The notes under the pieces: model-generated
Seen by the model: only the letters and a program-made list of their open reading frames with translations
Database searches by the model: none
Told to the model about the DNA's origin: nothing
Origin: Nonomuraea angiospora
GTDB lineage: Bacteria; Actinomycetota; Actinomycetes; Streptosporangiales; Streptosporangiaceae
Length of the DNA: 64,000 nt
Direction: 5' to 3'
Assembly (NCBI RefSeq): GCF_014873145.1
Contig: NZ_JADBEK010000001.1
Coordinates: forward strand, 9,052,001-9,116,000
Shown: positions 7,105-16,378 of the stretch, in pieces
How positions within the stretch are numbered: position 1 is the stretch's first letter
How the letters are laid out: the number at the start of each line of letters is the position of its first letter
Program-made: the position numbers and the translations under genes

Positions 7105-9312
7105 ATGCACGCTTTGCGCCCTGGTGATCCAGAGCGGATCGGCGATCTCAGCATTGTTGGCCGGCTGGGAGAGGGGCCGCGGGGCGAGGTCTTCCTTGGC
7201 CGTGAGTCCGAGGACGCCGCCATCGTCGCGGTGAAGCTGCTCCCGGCGGACCCGGACGCCGGCGCCGACGCGCCGGTCAAGCACCTGGCCGCCAAACAGG
7301 TCTCCAGCTCGTACGTGGCCAGGGTGCTGGACGCCGGAATGCACGAGGACCGCCCGTACGTCGTCAGAGAGCACGTCGAGGGCAAGAGCCTGGCCCAGGC
7401 GGTGGCCGAGGACGGGCCGCTGACCGGGGACGCGCTCGAACGGGTCGCGGTCGGGGTGCTGACCGCCCTGTCGGCCGTCCACCTCGCGGGCCGCTCGCAC
7501 AAGTCGCTCACCCCCCACAACGTCATCCTCGGCCCCGAGGGCCCGCGGGTCACCGACGCCGGGATCGGCGAACCGGTGGGCGAGATCGCCTACCAGGCCC
7601 CCGAGCAGCTGCTCGGCCTGCAGTACGGCCCCTACGCCGACGTGTTCGCCTGGGCGGCGACCATCGCGTTCGCGGCCACGGGCAAGGCGCCGTTCGCCGA
7701 CCGTGACGCGGTGCTGACCGGCGAGCCCGAGGTGGACATCGAGGCCGAGCCGGTGCGCAGGGTGGTGCTGGCGGCGCTGTCCAAGGAGGTCGGCAAGCGG
7801 CCGACCACGTACAGCGCGCTCATGCAGCTGCTCGGCGGCAACGCCAAGCCGCCCGCCGCCCCGCAGACCGCCATCGAGGGCGTGCCGATCCAGGGCATCC
7901 CGGTGCCCGGCGTGCCCGGCGTGCCCAGCCAGGGCGGCCCCGTGCCGCCGCAGGACACGCTGGTCGCCGGCCCGCCGACGCTGCAGGAGGGCCCGCCGCC
8001 CGTCCAGGGGCCGCCGTTCGTGCCCGGCCCCCCGATGCAGGGCCCCCCGATGCAGGGCCCCCCGATGCAGGGCCCCCCGATGCAGGGCCCCCCGATGCAG
8101 GGCCCGCCCATGCAGGGCCCGCCCATGCAGGGCCTGCCGGTGCCGCATCAGCACCAGTCCGAGGCGCCGATGTGGGGCCCGCCGGAGCCGGACCAGCAGC
8201 CGCAGCACATCAGGCTGGAGGCCGTGCCCTCCGGGGCCGCCGCCCGGCCGCGCCGCGGTTTCCCGCTGGGCCTGGTCGCCGGGGTCGCCGTGGTCGCGCT
8301 CATCTCGGTCCTGGGCCTGTGGGGCGCGAACAGGTACGTGAAGCTGCAGCAGGTCAACCCGGCCTCCATGGCGCAGGCCAACTCGGACGAGATCCCGGTG
8401 CCCGCCAGCGCCCCGGCGAGCCCCGGCACGCAGGGCACGGACCCCCTCGGCGGCGGCAGCGATCCGCAGCAGACGCAGCCCGAGGCCACGGTGCCCTGGG
8501 GCGCCACGGCCGCCCCGGACGACTCGGGCGTCGGCCCGCTGACGCTGCCCACCGAGTGGTCCTCGACCGCGCCCCAGGTGCCCCAGGTGCCCGAGCTGAC
8601 CACCGCGCCCACCACCCCGGCCGCGATCCCGACCCAGCCGGTCCCGACGCAGCCGGTTCCCACCGCCACGCAGCCGGCCGCGAACAACACGGCCGAGTCG
8701 ACGCCCACGCCGAGCAAGACGCGGCACGCGAAGCCGACGGCGACCGTCACGAAGACGGTGGACAGGACGCCCACCCCGACGCCGACGCCGACGCCCACGC
8801 CGACCGAGGAGCCGACGAAGGAGCCGACGAGGGAGCCGGAGCCCACCCCGACTCCGACGAAGACGACGGCCAAGCCGACTCCGACCAAGACCACGGCCAA
8901 GCCGACGCCGACGCCCACCAAGACGACGGCCAAGCCCACGCCCACGAAGACGACGGCCAAGCCGACTCCGACCCCGACCAGGACCACGAACCCGTACTCG
9001 CCCACCCAGGTGTGCGGCTCCGGCTTCTCGGTCCAGCGGTCCAGCCCGTTCGGGGGCGGGGTGACGTACCAGCTCTGGAACAACAGCACCGGCCAGAACT
9101 GCGTGGTCACCATCAAGACCACTGAGATCGGCAAGAAGACGCCGGTCAGCGCGACCCTGGAGGTCCAGGGCGGCGGCAGCCAGACGGACTCCGGCAGCTT
9201 CGAGTTCTACGCCGGCCCGGTCAAGCTGCCCGCCAGGGGCAAGTGCGTGCGCTACTCCGGCAGCGCCGGCGGCACCAGCACCAGCGCGGGCTGGGGCAGC
9301 TGCGGAGCCTGA
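7105..9312 (+). CDS. Membrane-anchored Ser/Thr pseudokinase with Pro/Thr-rich extracytoplasmic part
   Basis: A 735-residue protein. Residues 15-255 resemble a bacterial Ser/Thr kinase: Gly loop GRLGEGPRGEVFLG, Lys44 in VAVK and YQAPEQLL. However, the HRD motif is H132-K-S, so the catalytic Asp is gone, and DFG reads D151-A-G. The helix C region is shortened without a clear Glu. A Gly/Pro linker holds seven MQG(P/L)P pentapeptides (8035-8139). A transmembrane helix lies near residues 388-408. Outside the membrane is a long Thr/Pro stretch with TTAKPTPT repeats and a C-terminal beta-rich domain with three Cys. ATG 7105 is preferred because GAAAGG lies at 7092-7097. Its position next to mycosin suggests signalling to, or scaffolding of, the secretion system. 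Confidence 0.8.
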   Translation: MHALRPGDPERIGDLSIVGRLGEGPRGEVFLGRESEDAAIVAVKLLPADPDAGADAPVKHLAAKQVSSSYVARVLDAGMHEDRPYVVREHVEGKSLAQAVAEDGPLTGDALERVAVGVLTALSAVHLAGRSHKSLTPHNVILGPEGPRVTDAGIGEPVGEIAYQAPEQLLGLQYGPYADVFAWAATIAFAATGKAPFADRDAVLTGEPEVDIEAEPVRRVVLAALSKEVGKRPTTYSALMQLLGGNAKPPAAPQTAIEGVPIQGIPVPGVPGVPSQGGPVPPQDTLVAGPPTLQEGPPPVQGPPFVPGPPMQGPPMQGPPMQGPPMQGPPMQGPPMQGPPMQGLPVPHQHQSEAPMWGPPEPDQQPQHIRLEAVPSGAAARPRRGFPLGLVAGVAVVALISVLGLWGANRYVKLQQVNPASMAQANSDEIPVPASAPASPGTQGTDPLGGGSDPQQTQPEATVPWGATAAPDDSGVGPLTLPTEWSSTAPQVPQVPELTTAPTTPAAIPTQPVPTQPVPTATQPAANNTAESTPTPSKTRHAKPTATVTKTVDRTPTPTPTPTPTPTEEPTKEPTREPEPTPTPTKTTAKPTPTKTTAKPTPTPTKTTAKPTPTKTTAKPTPTPTRTTNPYSPTQVCGSGFSVQRSSPFGGGVTYQLWNNSTGQNCVVTIKTTEIGKKTPVSATLEVQGGGSQTDSGSFEFYAGPVKLPARGKCVRYSGSAGGTSTSAGWGSCGA
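8035..8139 (+). repeat. 15-bp in-frame tandem repeat encoding MQGPP
   Basis: Seven 15-base units encode MQG(P/L)P within the pseudokinase linker. The first five are nearly identical at DNA level and the last two diverge at third positions, implying recent expansion by slippage. Confidence 0.9.
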
Positions 9313-9327
9313 GTACTTTTGACAACA

Positions 9328-9363
9328 AGATGGGCCCGGATCCAGACGGATCCGGGCCCATCT
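9328..9363. terminator. Bidirectional terminator hairpin
   Basis: AGATGGGCCCGGATCC at 9328-9343 pairs perfectly with its complement at 9348-9363 across a four-base loop. It sits between the convergent pseudokinase and transglycosylase genes and probably ends both transcripts. Confidence 0.85.
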
Positions 9364-9368
9364 GCCGT

Positions 9369-10463
9369 TCAGTAGCCGACGTAGTCCAGGCCGCGCTTGG
9401 TGTTGACCACGCCGGGCACGTTCGACACCGAGCCGTAGCGCGAGATCGCGTACCGCACGCCGGCGATGATGTTGTCCACCGGGTCGTAGATGTTCTTGTG
9501 CCCGGCCAGCGCGTACGAGTTGAACGTCGGGTCGATGGTCTGCATGAGGCCCTTGGACGGCGTGCCGTTGGCCGCGTTGGAGTCCCAGTTGTTGATCGCG
9601 TTGGGATTCCCGCCGGACTCGTGCTGGATGATCATCCAGATGTCGCTGGCGTTCATCTTCGAGGCCGGCACGCCGTTCTTCTCCAGGATCGCGATGGCCT
9701 GCTCGATCCACTCCTTGACCTGGCCCGTCGGCGCGGGACCGCCTCCGGCGGGCGGGGGGCCGCTGGGGCCGTAGCCCCCGAAGCCGGACGGGCCGCCGCC
9801 GCCGGGCCCGTTCCCGCCGGCCCCTTGCAGGGTGGTGCGCGGCTGGTACTCGGGATCCGGCTGCCACTCGATCTTCCGCCCGGGCGCCGGAGTGAACTCC
9901 TGGGTGGAGACGTCCGGGATCGCGTGGAAAGTGAGCGTGCGGTCTTTCAGGAACCCGTCGATGTCCTTCTTGGCCTTGCTGACCGCCTTGTCCGCCGAGT
10001 CCACCCACGGCTGCGCTTCGGTCTTCGCCTGGTCGACCAGCTTCCGCAACCCGGGCTCCACGTCCGCCTCCTTGGCGTCGGGGTGCTCGCGGTAGTAGGC
10101 GGTCTTGTAGTTGGCGGCGCTGGTGGTCAGGTCCCGGCAGATGGAGCCGATCTCGGTGTGCGAGGTACGCAGGGCGGAGGCGGCGGCCTCGAGCGAGGAC
10201 GCGGAGTTGGACAGCGCCAGCTTCAGGTCCTCGGCCGCGGTGCCGTACTTGCGCATGTAGGTGGCGAACTGGTCGGAGGAGTGGCCCTTCCAGGCGTCGT
10301 CCACCGTCTGGACCGCGGCCCCCAGCGCCCCGTCGAACTCGTTGATGTCGCCCGACACACTGCGCCAGGCGGCGGCGATCTTGTCGATGGCGCCGGGGTC
10401 GCCAGTCACCTTGTTCAGCATGGCGTCGAGCGCGTCGCCTCCGGGCAGGTGGGCGACGCTCAT
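9369..10463 (-). CDS. WXG100-lytic transglycosylase (SLT) fusion protein
   Basis: A 364-residue two-part protein. Residues 1-110 form a WXG100-like helical hairpin with W58-K-G60 (DAWKGHSSDQF), followed by a helical stretch to about residue 190. After a Gly/Pro-rich linker comes a soluble lytic transglycosylase domain: catalytic Glu282 in IIQHESGGNP, then GLMQTIDPTF and a NIIAGVRYAI segment typical of the family. It would cleave peptidoglycan glycan strands. There is no Sec signal peptide, so export through the type VII machinery is inferred from the WXG part and from ATGA coupling to the upstream gene. The start at 10463 overlaps that gene's stop. A polymorphic enzyme delivered to the wall or to rivals is possible. 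Confidence 0.9.
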   Translation of the reverse strand: MSVAHLPGGDALDAMLNKVTGDPGAIDKIAAAWRSVSGDINEFDGALGAAVQTVDDAWKGHSSDQFATYMRKYGTAAEDLKLALSNSASSLEAAASALRTSHTEIGSICRDLTTSAANYKTAYYREHPDAKEADVEPGLRKLVDQAKTEAQPWVDSADKAVSKAKKDIDGFLKDRTLTFHAIPDVSTQEFTPAPGRKIEWQPDPEYQPRTTLQGAGGNGPGGGGPSGFGGYGPSGPPPAGGGPAPTGQVKEWIEQAIAILEKNGVPASKMNASDIWMIIQHESGGNPNAINNWDSNAANGTPSKGLMQTIDPTFNSYALAGHKNIYDPVDNIIAGVRYAISRYGSVSNVPGVVNTKRGLDYVGY

Positions 10464-10792
10464 GAGGTCGCCCTGTGCGCCTTGCGGATGTTCTCCTCCA
10501 CGTTGCTCAGACCCCGCTCGACCCCGCCGAGCTTCCTGCGGGCCTGGTCCATCTCGCCGATCACGGCGCTCCAGACGCCGTTCGCGGCGGTGGCCAGCGT
10601 GCCGGAGTCCTCCAGGTGGCCGAAGGCGGTGGCGGCGACGGGGGTGCGGTTGTTGTGCGGCTCGCCGCGGTCGTCGTAGGCGAGCCTGCCGGGGTTGCGG
10701 TCGTACAGCGTCTCCTCGTACTGGCCGGCGGCCTTGTGGATGGCCGTGCGGCACTTGTCGAGCGCCGAGAGGTGAATCTCCAGATCCGCCAT
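10460..10792 (-). CDS. Small ESX-associated helical protein
   Basis: A 110-residue protein lying between eccC and the WXG-transglycosylase gene, overlapping both in the 4-base or near-4-base manner of coupled translation. It begins MADLEIHLSALDKCR and ends with a helix-rich NVEENIRKAHRATS. Two amphipathic helices separated by a Gly/Asp-containing turn, including GVWSAVIGEMDQARRKL, suggest a WXG100-like hairpin, although the exact W-x-G is replaced by W-S-A. ATG 10792 has GGGGAG at better spacing than the adjacent ATG 10795. It may be the dimer partner of the WXG-transglycosylase fusion. I do not recognise a named family. Confidence 0.75.
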   Translation of the reverse strand: MADLEIHLSALDKCRTAIHKAAGQYEETLYDRNPGRLAYDDRGEPHNNRTPVAATAFGHLEDSGTLATAANGVWSAVIGEMDQARRKLGGVERGLSNVEENIRKAHRATS

Positions 10793-13700
10793 CATTCTCC
10801 CCGTGTCTTGTCCGCGTCCAGGTATGCCGTCTGCGTCAGGCGCGCGCCGTATCGCCGGTCGACCAGGAAGCCGCGGCCCGGCGGCAACGTCTGAGGCCGT
10901 ACGTTGCCGAACAGGTAGCCCTCGTCCTTGTTGCCGGACATGAGCAGCGCCGGCGTGGCCATGTCCTTCATGCGCTGGATGACCGGGTCGAACATGGCGC
11001 GGCCCGCGCCGCCCATCTGGCGGGCCAGCACGACGTGCAGGCCGATGTCGCGGGCCTGCGGCAGCAGGTCCACCAGCGGGTGCAGCGGGTTGGACGAGGT
11101 CGCGACCAGGTCGTAGTCGTCGACGACGATGTACAGGTCGGAGCCCTGCCACCAGCTGCGGTCGCGCAGCTGCTCGGGCGTCAGGTTGGCCGGGGGCAGG
11201 CGGCTCAGCAGGGCGCCCTTGGCGTCGTTGATCAGGTCGGCCGCGGCCGCGCTGGAGGCGGCGTAGCCGATGCGGTGCGGGGTCACCGCCGAGTCGAGCA
11301 GCGACCTGCGGTAGTCGATCACGATCATCATGGCTTCGCTCGGCTGCTTGCGCGCCACCAGCCCCTCGGAGATGAGCCGCAGCAGGTTCGACTTGCCGCT
11401 CTCGTTCTCGCCGAAGACCACGAAGTGCGGGTCGGCGTCGAAGTCGAGGGAGACCGGCGCCAGCGCCGCCTCGTCGATGCCGATCGGGATCCGCTCCCGG
11501 TCGTCCGGCAGCGCGGAGACGGACAGGACGGCGGGCAGCAGCCTGACCCGCGGCGCGGGCGTGCCCTGCCAGGAGTCCCGTACGGCCTGCACCAGCGAGC
11601 GCGCCCCGGCCGCCAGGTCCGAGGAGTTCTGCACCCCGTCGATCCTGGGCAGCGCCGTCAGGAAGTGGAACCCGTCCTTCGTCAGCCCCCGGCCCGGCGC
11701 CGCCTCCGGCACGGCCAGCGCCTTCTTCCTGCTGACCTCCGACTCGTAGGCGTCGCCGAGCTTGAGCTCGATCTTGGTGCCGAGCAGGTCGCGGATGCTC
11801 GGCCGGAACTCCGACCACTTGTTGGTCGCGGCGACGAGGTGGATGCCGTAGCCGAGCCCGCGCGCCGCGATGTCGGTGATGGTCGGCTCCAGCGACTCGA
11901 ACTCCTGCCTGAGCGTCAGCCAGCCGTCCACGACCAGGAACACGTCGCCCCAGCCGTCGCCCTCGATCGAGCCCGCCTCGCACAGCTGCCGGTAGGAGGC
12001 CATCGACTCGATGCCGTGCTCGCCGAAGTCGCGCTCGCGCTGCTCCAGGATGGCGCCGATCTCGGCCACCGTCCGGCGTACCCGGTCGCCGTCGAGGCGG
12101 GTGGCCACGCCGCCGACGTGCGGGAGCCCTTCGAGCGAGGCGAGCGCGCCGCCGCCGAAGTCGAGGCAGTAGAACTGGACCTCGCGCGGCGTGTGCATGA
12201 GCGCCATGCTGGCCACGAGCGTGCGTACGACGGTGCTCTTGCCGCTCTGGGTGCCGCCCGCCACGCCGACGTGTCCGGCGGCGCCGGAGACGTCCAGCCA
12301 GAACGGGTCGCGGCGCTGCTCGAACGGCTTGTCGATGATGCCGATGACGGCGTGCAGCTTGCCCCGGCCCTGCCAGCCCGCGGTCGTCAGGCCGAACTCG
12401 GGGGTGACGGACAGCGGGGGCAGCAGGTGCGCCAGGGTGGGCGGCTCGGCCAGCGGCGGCAGCCAGATGCGGTGCGCCCCGGGGCCGTGCCCGGCCAGCC
12501 GGCCGACCACGACGTCGAGCAGGCTGCGCTGGTTGCCGCCCGCCGGCTCTTCCTCCTCCGGCTGCGGCCCCACCTGGACGGGCTTGGTGATCTCGGGCAG
12601 CGGCATGTAGGCGGGGCCGTACTCGACGACCTCGCGGATCGCCGCGGTGCCGTCGGCGGCGACCGCCTGCGCCGGGTCCTCGTGGTGGGCGCCGGAGACG
12701 TAGGCGGCCTTGAACCTGGTCATACCGGTCGTGTCGAACTTCAGGTAGCCGTTGCCGGGCGCCGACGGCAGCTCGTACGCGTCCGCCACGCCCAGCACGA
12801 CCCGGCTCTCCATGGCGGAGAAGGTCCGCAGGCCGATCCGGTAGGACAGGTGGGTGTCCAGGCCGCGCAGCCGTCCCTCCTCCAGCCGCTGGGAGGCCAG
12901 CAGCAGGTGCACGCCGAGCGAGCGGCCCAGCCGGCCGATCATCACGAACAGGTCGATGAACTCGGGCTTGGCCGACAGCAGCTCGCTGAACTCGTCCAGC
13001 ACGATGAACAGCGTCGGCATCGGCCGCAGGTCGGCGCCCTGCTCGCGGGCCCGCTCGTAGTCGCGCAGCGAGGCGTAGTTGCCCGCCGAGCGCAGCAGCT
13101 CCTGCCGGCGCACCATCTCGCCGTGCAGGGCGTCGTGCATGCGGTCGACCAGGGGGAGCTCGTCCTCCAGGTTGGTGATGACGGCGGAGACGTGCGAGAG
13201 CCCCTCCAGGCCGAGGAACGTCGCGCCACCCTTGAAGTCGACCAGGACGAAGTTGAGGATCTCGGAGGAGTGGGTGATCGCCAGGCCCAGCACGAGCGTG
13301 CGCAGCAGCTCCGACTTGCCGGAGCCGGTCGCGCCGATGACCAGGCCGTGCGGGCCCATGCCGCCCTGCGCGGACTCCTTGATGTCCAGCTCGACCACCC
13401 GGCCGTCGCCACCCATGCCAATGGGCACGCGCAGCCGGTTGCGGCCCGCCCTGGGCTGCCAGGTGACCGCGGGCGAGAGCCGGCCCGGGTCGCCCACGCC
13501 GAGCAGGTCGGTCAGCGTGGTGTTGGTGCCGAGCAGGTCCTGCGCCTCGCCCCCGGAGTTCGCCGAGGCCCGCAGCGGCGCGAGCTGCCTGGCCAGGCCC
13601 TCCGCGCGCGCGTAGTCCAGCTTGTCGGGGTCGCCCAGCCGGGTCGTGGACCGCTTGCCCGCGTGGTCGATCTTCACCATGTGGAACCCGTCGGGCTGGA

Positions 13701-14781
13701 TCTCCAGCCGCAGCGTGCTGGCCTCCTCGACCGGCCCCGTCGACTCCGACAGGTCGATCACCGTGACGCCCTGGATGGCGTCGGTGCCGAGCTGGGAGTC
13801 GTGCGGCACGTGCCCGCCGTCCACGATCACCACGTGGTACGGCAGCGCGTCCGACGCCGTGCCCGGACGGAACCTGGCCCGCTCCTTCAGCTCGTCGCCC
13901 ACGAGCTGGTCGAGCTGGGACAGGTTCTCACCCATCAGCCGCACCTGACCGGCCGCGTCCATCTCCTCGGGGTGCAGCGCGTGCGGCAGCCACTTGACCC
14001 AGTCCCAGTGGGGCATCCACTCCTTGCTCGCGCACACCAGGACCCGCATGTCGTCGGGGGAGTGGAAGGTGACGAGCTGGGCGATGATCGCCCGTACCAG
14101 GCCGCGTACGGCCCGCGGGTCCCCGCTGAGGTGGATCCGGGCGAAAGAGTTGAGCGCCACCGCCACGGGCAGCCCGGACACCGTGGAGTGGGCCCGTACG
14201 AACCTGCGCAGCGCGCCGGCCGTCAGCGCGTCGAGGTCCTCGACCGGCTTGGAGTCGGGCGGGATGAGCTGCACGGCCAGCTTCTGCACGCCGGTGCCGA
14301 GGCGTACCGTGCCGAAGTCGTCGTCTCGGGGCCTGCGCTCCCACAGGCGCGGCCCCATGGCCACCCACCAGAGCGCCTCGGGGGCGGGGCCGCTCCACTC
14401 CAGGGCCTCGCGCTGCTGGACGGCGGCCTTGCGGACCCTCTTGCGGATCTGGGAGAGGTAGCGGAAGTAGTCGCGGCGCAGGCCGTTGAGCCGGTTCTTG
14501 CGCTCGCCCGCGTTGCGGCCGAACTGGCCGACCGTCATGCCCAGCATCGAGACCGCGAACAGACCGCTGGCCACGTACATGATGGGGTTGGCGTTACCGC
14601 CCGCGGTGAACATCAGCCCCATGGCCGCCCCGCCTGCCAGCATGGGGACGTACATGAGGACGCCGGTCATCCCGGCGGGCTGCACCTCGGGGATCTCCGG
14701 CGGGGACTCCAGCAGGATCTCCCCACGCGGTGGCTGGGGGCTGGGGCGGCGTTCAGGGCGCCGGACAACAACAATGCTCAC
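10792..14781 (-). CDS. eccC: EccC, type VII secretion FtsK/SpoIIIE ATPase (fused EccCa-EccCb)
   Basis: A 1329-residue motor of the type VII system. Two N-terminal membrane helices (residues about 38-82) and a DUF region are followed by three FtsK-like ATPase domains. Walker A motifs are GATGSGKS near residue 480, GGTQSGKS near 840 and GENESGKS near 1122. Domain 1 has a strong Walker B (LFIVLDEFSELL) and FVLVDFKGG. All three keep the P-loop Lys, unlike the orphan paralogue at 31-36 kb. It starts with GTG at 14781, with AGGAGG about 12 bases upstream. It is divergent from eccD with a 95-base shared promoter region, and its last codons overlap the next gene, which leads to the WXG-transglycosylase substrate. 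Confidence 0.96.
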   Translation of the reverse strand: MSIVVVRRPERRPSPQPPRGEILLESPPEIPEVQPAGMTGVLMYVPMLAGGAAMGLMFTAGGNANPIMYVASGLFAVSMLGMTVGQFGRNAGERKNRLNGLRRDYFRYLSQIRKRVRKAAVQQREALEWSGPAPEALWWVAMGPRLWERRPRDDDFGTVRLGTGVQKLAVQLIPPDSKPVEDLDALTAGALRRFVRAHSTVSGLPVAVALNSFARIHLSGDPRAVRGLVRAIIAQLVTFHSPDDMRVLVCASKEWMPHWDWVKWLPHALHPEEMDAAGQVRLMGENLSQLDQLVGDELKERARFRPGTASDALPYHVVIVDGGHVPHDSQLGTDAIQGVTVIDLSESTGPVEEASTLRLEIQPDGFHMVKIDHAGKRSTTRLGDPDKLDYARAEGLARQLAPLRASANSGGEAQDLLGTNTTLTDLLGVGDPGRLSPAVTWQPRAGRNRLRVPIGMGGDGRVVELDIKESAQGGMGPHGLVIGATGSGKSELLRTLVLGLAITHSSEILNFVLVDFKGGATFLGLEGLSHVSAVITNLEDELPLVDRMHDALHGEMVRRQELLRSAGNYASLRDYERAREQGADLRPMPTLFIVLDEFSELLSAKPEFIDLFVMIGRLGRSLGVHLLLASQRLEEGRLRGLDTHLSYRIGLRTFSAMESRVVLGVADAYELPSAPGNGYLKFDTTGMTRFKAAYVSGAHHEDPAQAVAADGTAAIREVVEYGPAYMPLPEITKPVQVGPQPEEEEPAGGNQRSLLDVVVGRLAGHGPGAHRIWLPPLAEPPTLAHLLPPLSVTPEFGLTTAGWQGRGKLHAVIGIIDKPFEQRRDPFWLDVSGAAGHVGVAGGTQSGKSTVVRTLVASMALMHTPREVQFYCLDFGGGALASLEGLPHVGGVATRLDGDRVRRTVAEIGAILEQRERDFGEHGIESMASYRQLCEAGSIEGDGWGDVFLVVDGWLTLRQEFESLEPTITDIAARGLGYGIHLVAATNKWSEFRPSIRDLLGTKIELKLGDAYESEVSRKKALAVPEAAPGRGLTKDGFHFLTALPRIDGVQNSSDLAAGARSLVQAVRDSWQGTPAPRVRLLPAVLSVSALPDDRERIPIGIDEAALAPVSLDFDADPHFVVFGENESGKSNLLRLISEGLVARKQPSEAMMIVIDYRRSLLDSAVTPHRIGYAASSAAAADLINDAKGALLSRLPPANLTPEQLRDRSWWQGSDLYIVVDDYDLVATSSNPLHPLVDLLPQARDIGLHVVLARQMGGAGRAMFDPVIQRMKDMATPALLMSGNKDEGYLFGNVRPQTLPPGRGFLVDRRYGARLTQTAYLDADKTRGE

Positions 14782-14876
14782 TGACGGGACAACCCTCCTG
14801 TCACCTGGAACACTTTCTTACCAGACGTGCCATCCCTATATGTTCGGCATGTCGGATTTAGTCAGTCAGACCTGGA
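14782..14876. promoter_or_regulatory. Divergent eccC/eccD promoter region
   Basis: This 95-base, relatively AT-rich stretch separates the divergent eccC and eccD starts and must contain both promoters. It includes CCTATATGTTCGG, with a TATGTT hexamer as a possible -10 for eccD. The eccC Shine-Dalgarno AGGAGG lies on the complementary strand near 14796. Confidence 0.5.
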
Positions 14877-16364
14877 GTGGCCGTGACCTCGCTCGCCCAC
14901 CAGCCGATGCAGCCCATGCGGCCGATGCCGCCCGGGCCGCCCGGGCTGCCGCCGACGCATCCTGGCGCTCAGCCGCAGATGCGCGCGCCGGTGGCGCCGT
15001 TGTGCCACGTCACGATCGTGGCCCCGCGCCGCCGGGTCGATCTGGCGCTGCCTGCCGACATCCCGCTCCCGCACGTGCTGCCAGGCCTCCTGCGCGCCGT
15101 CGGCGAGGCAGGCGGCGACGCGGCCGGACCGCCCGGCTGGGTGCTCCAGCGGCTCGGGGGCGCGCCGTTCGACCTCGGGCAGACGCTCGCGTCCCTGGGC
15201 GTGCTGGACGGCGAACTGCTCTACCTGCGGCCGCGGGAGCTCACGCTGCCGCCCGCGCTCTTCGACGACGTGGCCGACGTGGTCGCCACGGGCGTCAAGG
15301 ACAGCTCGGGCAAATGGGAGGCCCGCCACACCCGGGCCATGGGCGCGGGCGCCGCCGCCATCATGCTCGCGCTCGGCGCTCCCGCGCTGGTGCTGTCCGG
15401 GAGCGCGCCGCTGGGCGTGACCGTGGTCGCGGGCATGCTCGCGCTGCTGCTGGTCGGCGTCAGCGCGGCCCTGTCCAGGGCCGTCGGCGACTCCTCCGCG
15501 GGCGCGCTGATCGGCTACGCGGCGCTGCCGTACGCGTTCCTGGCCGGCCTGTACGGCCTGGTCAGCGGCTCCACCCTGAGTGGGCTCGGCGCCCCGCACC
15601 TGCTGGCCGCGCTGACCTGCACCGCGCTGGTGGCCACCATCGGCGGCACCGTGGTGGCCGACGGAGTCGCGGGTTTCCTCGGCACGGCCATCGCGACCGT
15701 GGCAGGGGCGCTGGCCTCCGCCGTGGTCATGGTGTTCGCTGTCCCCGCGGCGGGCGTGGCGGCGATGACGGTGACGATCCTGATCGCGTTCAGCCCGCTG
15801 ATCCCGACGCTGTCGTTCAGGATCGCCAGGGTGCCGCTGCCGGCCCTGCCCACCAACGCCGAGGAGCTGCGGGCCGACAACCAGCGGCTGGACAGCGAGG
15901 GCGTCCTGGCCCGCACCGCCCAGGCCCGCCGCTACGCCACCGGCATGGTCGTCGGCATCGTGCTCACCGCCATCGGCGCGATGGTCTTCCTGGTCACCAC
16001 GCCGACCTGGATGGCGGTCTCGATGACCGTCGTGCTCTCGCTGGTGCTGCTGCTGCGCGCCCGCGTCTTCCACGGCCTCGGCCAGCGGCTCTGGCTGCTG
16101 GGCACCGGCCTGGCCGGGCTGATCGCGGTGGGGATCGAGCTGAGCGCGGGCGCGGGCACGGTGGCCGCGGCGGCCGTCGTGATGGGCGTGCTCTGGCTGG
16201 CGATGCTGGTCGTCGGGCTCGGCCTGTGGCTGCCGTCCGGGCGGCTCTCGCCGTTCTGGGGGCGCGCGGGCGAGATCGTGGACGTCATCCTGCTGATCGC
16301 GCTCTTCCCACTGGCGCTCGGCGTCCTCGACGTCTACACCTGGATCCGCGGCCTGGCGGGCTGA
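14877..16364 (+). CDS. eccD: EccD, type VII secretion integral membrane protein
   Basis: A 495-residue EccD. After a Pro/Met-rich N-terminus, residues 40-125 form the ubiquitin-like YukD domain (CHVTIVAPRRRVDLALPADI through GELLYLRP). The rest contains about eleven hydrophobic segments, such as AAAIMLALGAPALVLSG and GTVAAAAVVMGVLWLAMLVVG, that form the membrane vestibule in known ESX structures. The GTG at 14877 has little ribosome site; GTG 14883 with GGAG at 14874 is an equal candidate. It is transcribed away from eccC and ends in an unusual decamer-repeat stretch. No eccE follows, in agreement with non-mycobacterial ESX loci. Confidence 0.93.
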   Translation: MAVTSLAHQPMQPMRPMPPGPPGLPPTHPGAQPQMRAPVAPLCHVTIVAPRRRVDLALPADIPLPHVLPGLLRAVGEAGGDAAGPPGWVLQRLGGAPFDLGQTLASLGVLDGELLYLRPRELTLPPALFDDVADVVATGVKDSSGKWEARHTRAMGAGAAAIMLALGAPALVLSGSAPLGVTVVAGMLALLLVGVSAALSRAVGDSSAGALIGYAALPYAFLAGLYGLVSGSTLSGLGAPHLLAALTCTALVATIGGTVVADGVAGFLGTAIATVAGALASAVVMVFAVPAAGVAAMTVTILIAFSPLIPTLSFRIARVPLPALPTNAEELRADNQRLDSEGVLARTAQARRYATGMVVGIVLTAIGAMVFLVTTPTWMAVSMTVVLSLVLLLRARVFHGLGQRLWLLGTGLAGLIAVGIELSAGAGTVAAAAVVMGVLWLAMLVVGLGLWLPSGRLSPFWGRAGEIVDVILLIALFPLALGVLDVYTWIRGLAG

Positions 16365-16378
16365 CCTCGTTGGCGGGC

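Noticed and set aside
8172..9134. Long frames on both strands over the pseudokinase stalk
   Set aside because: The Thr/Pro-repeat DNA keeps several frames open. Only the frame continuous with the kinase-like domain has the membrane helix and Cys-containing end domain.
10464..10754. N-terminal extension of the WXG-transglycosylase frame
   Set aside because: The extra residues are Arg/Pro-rich shadow of the overlapping upstream gene. The ATGA overlap at 10463 and the WXG-like domain mark the real start.
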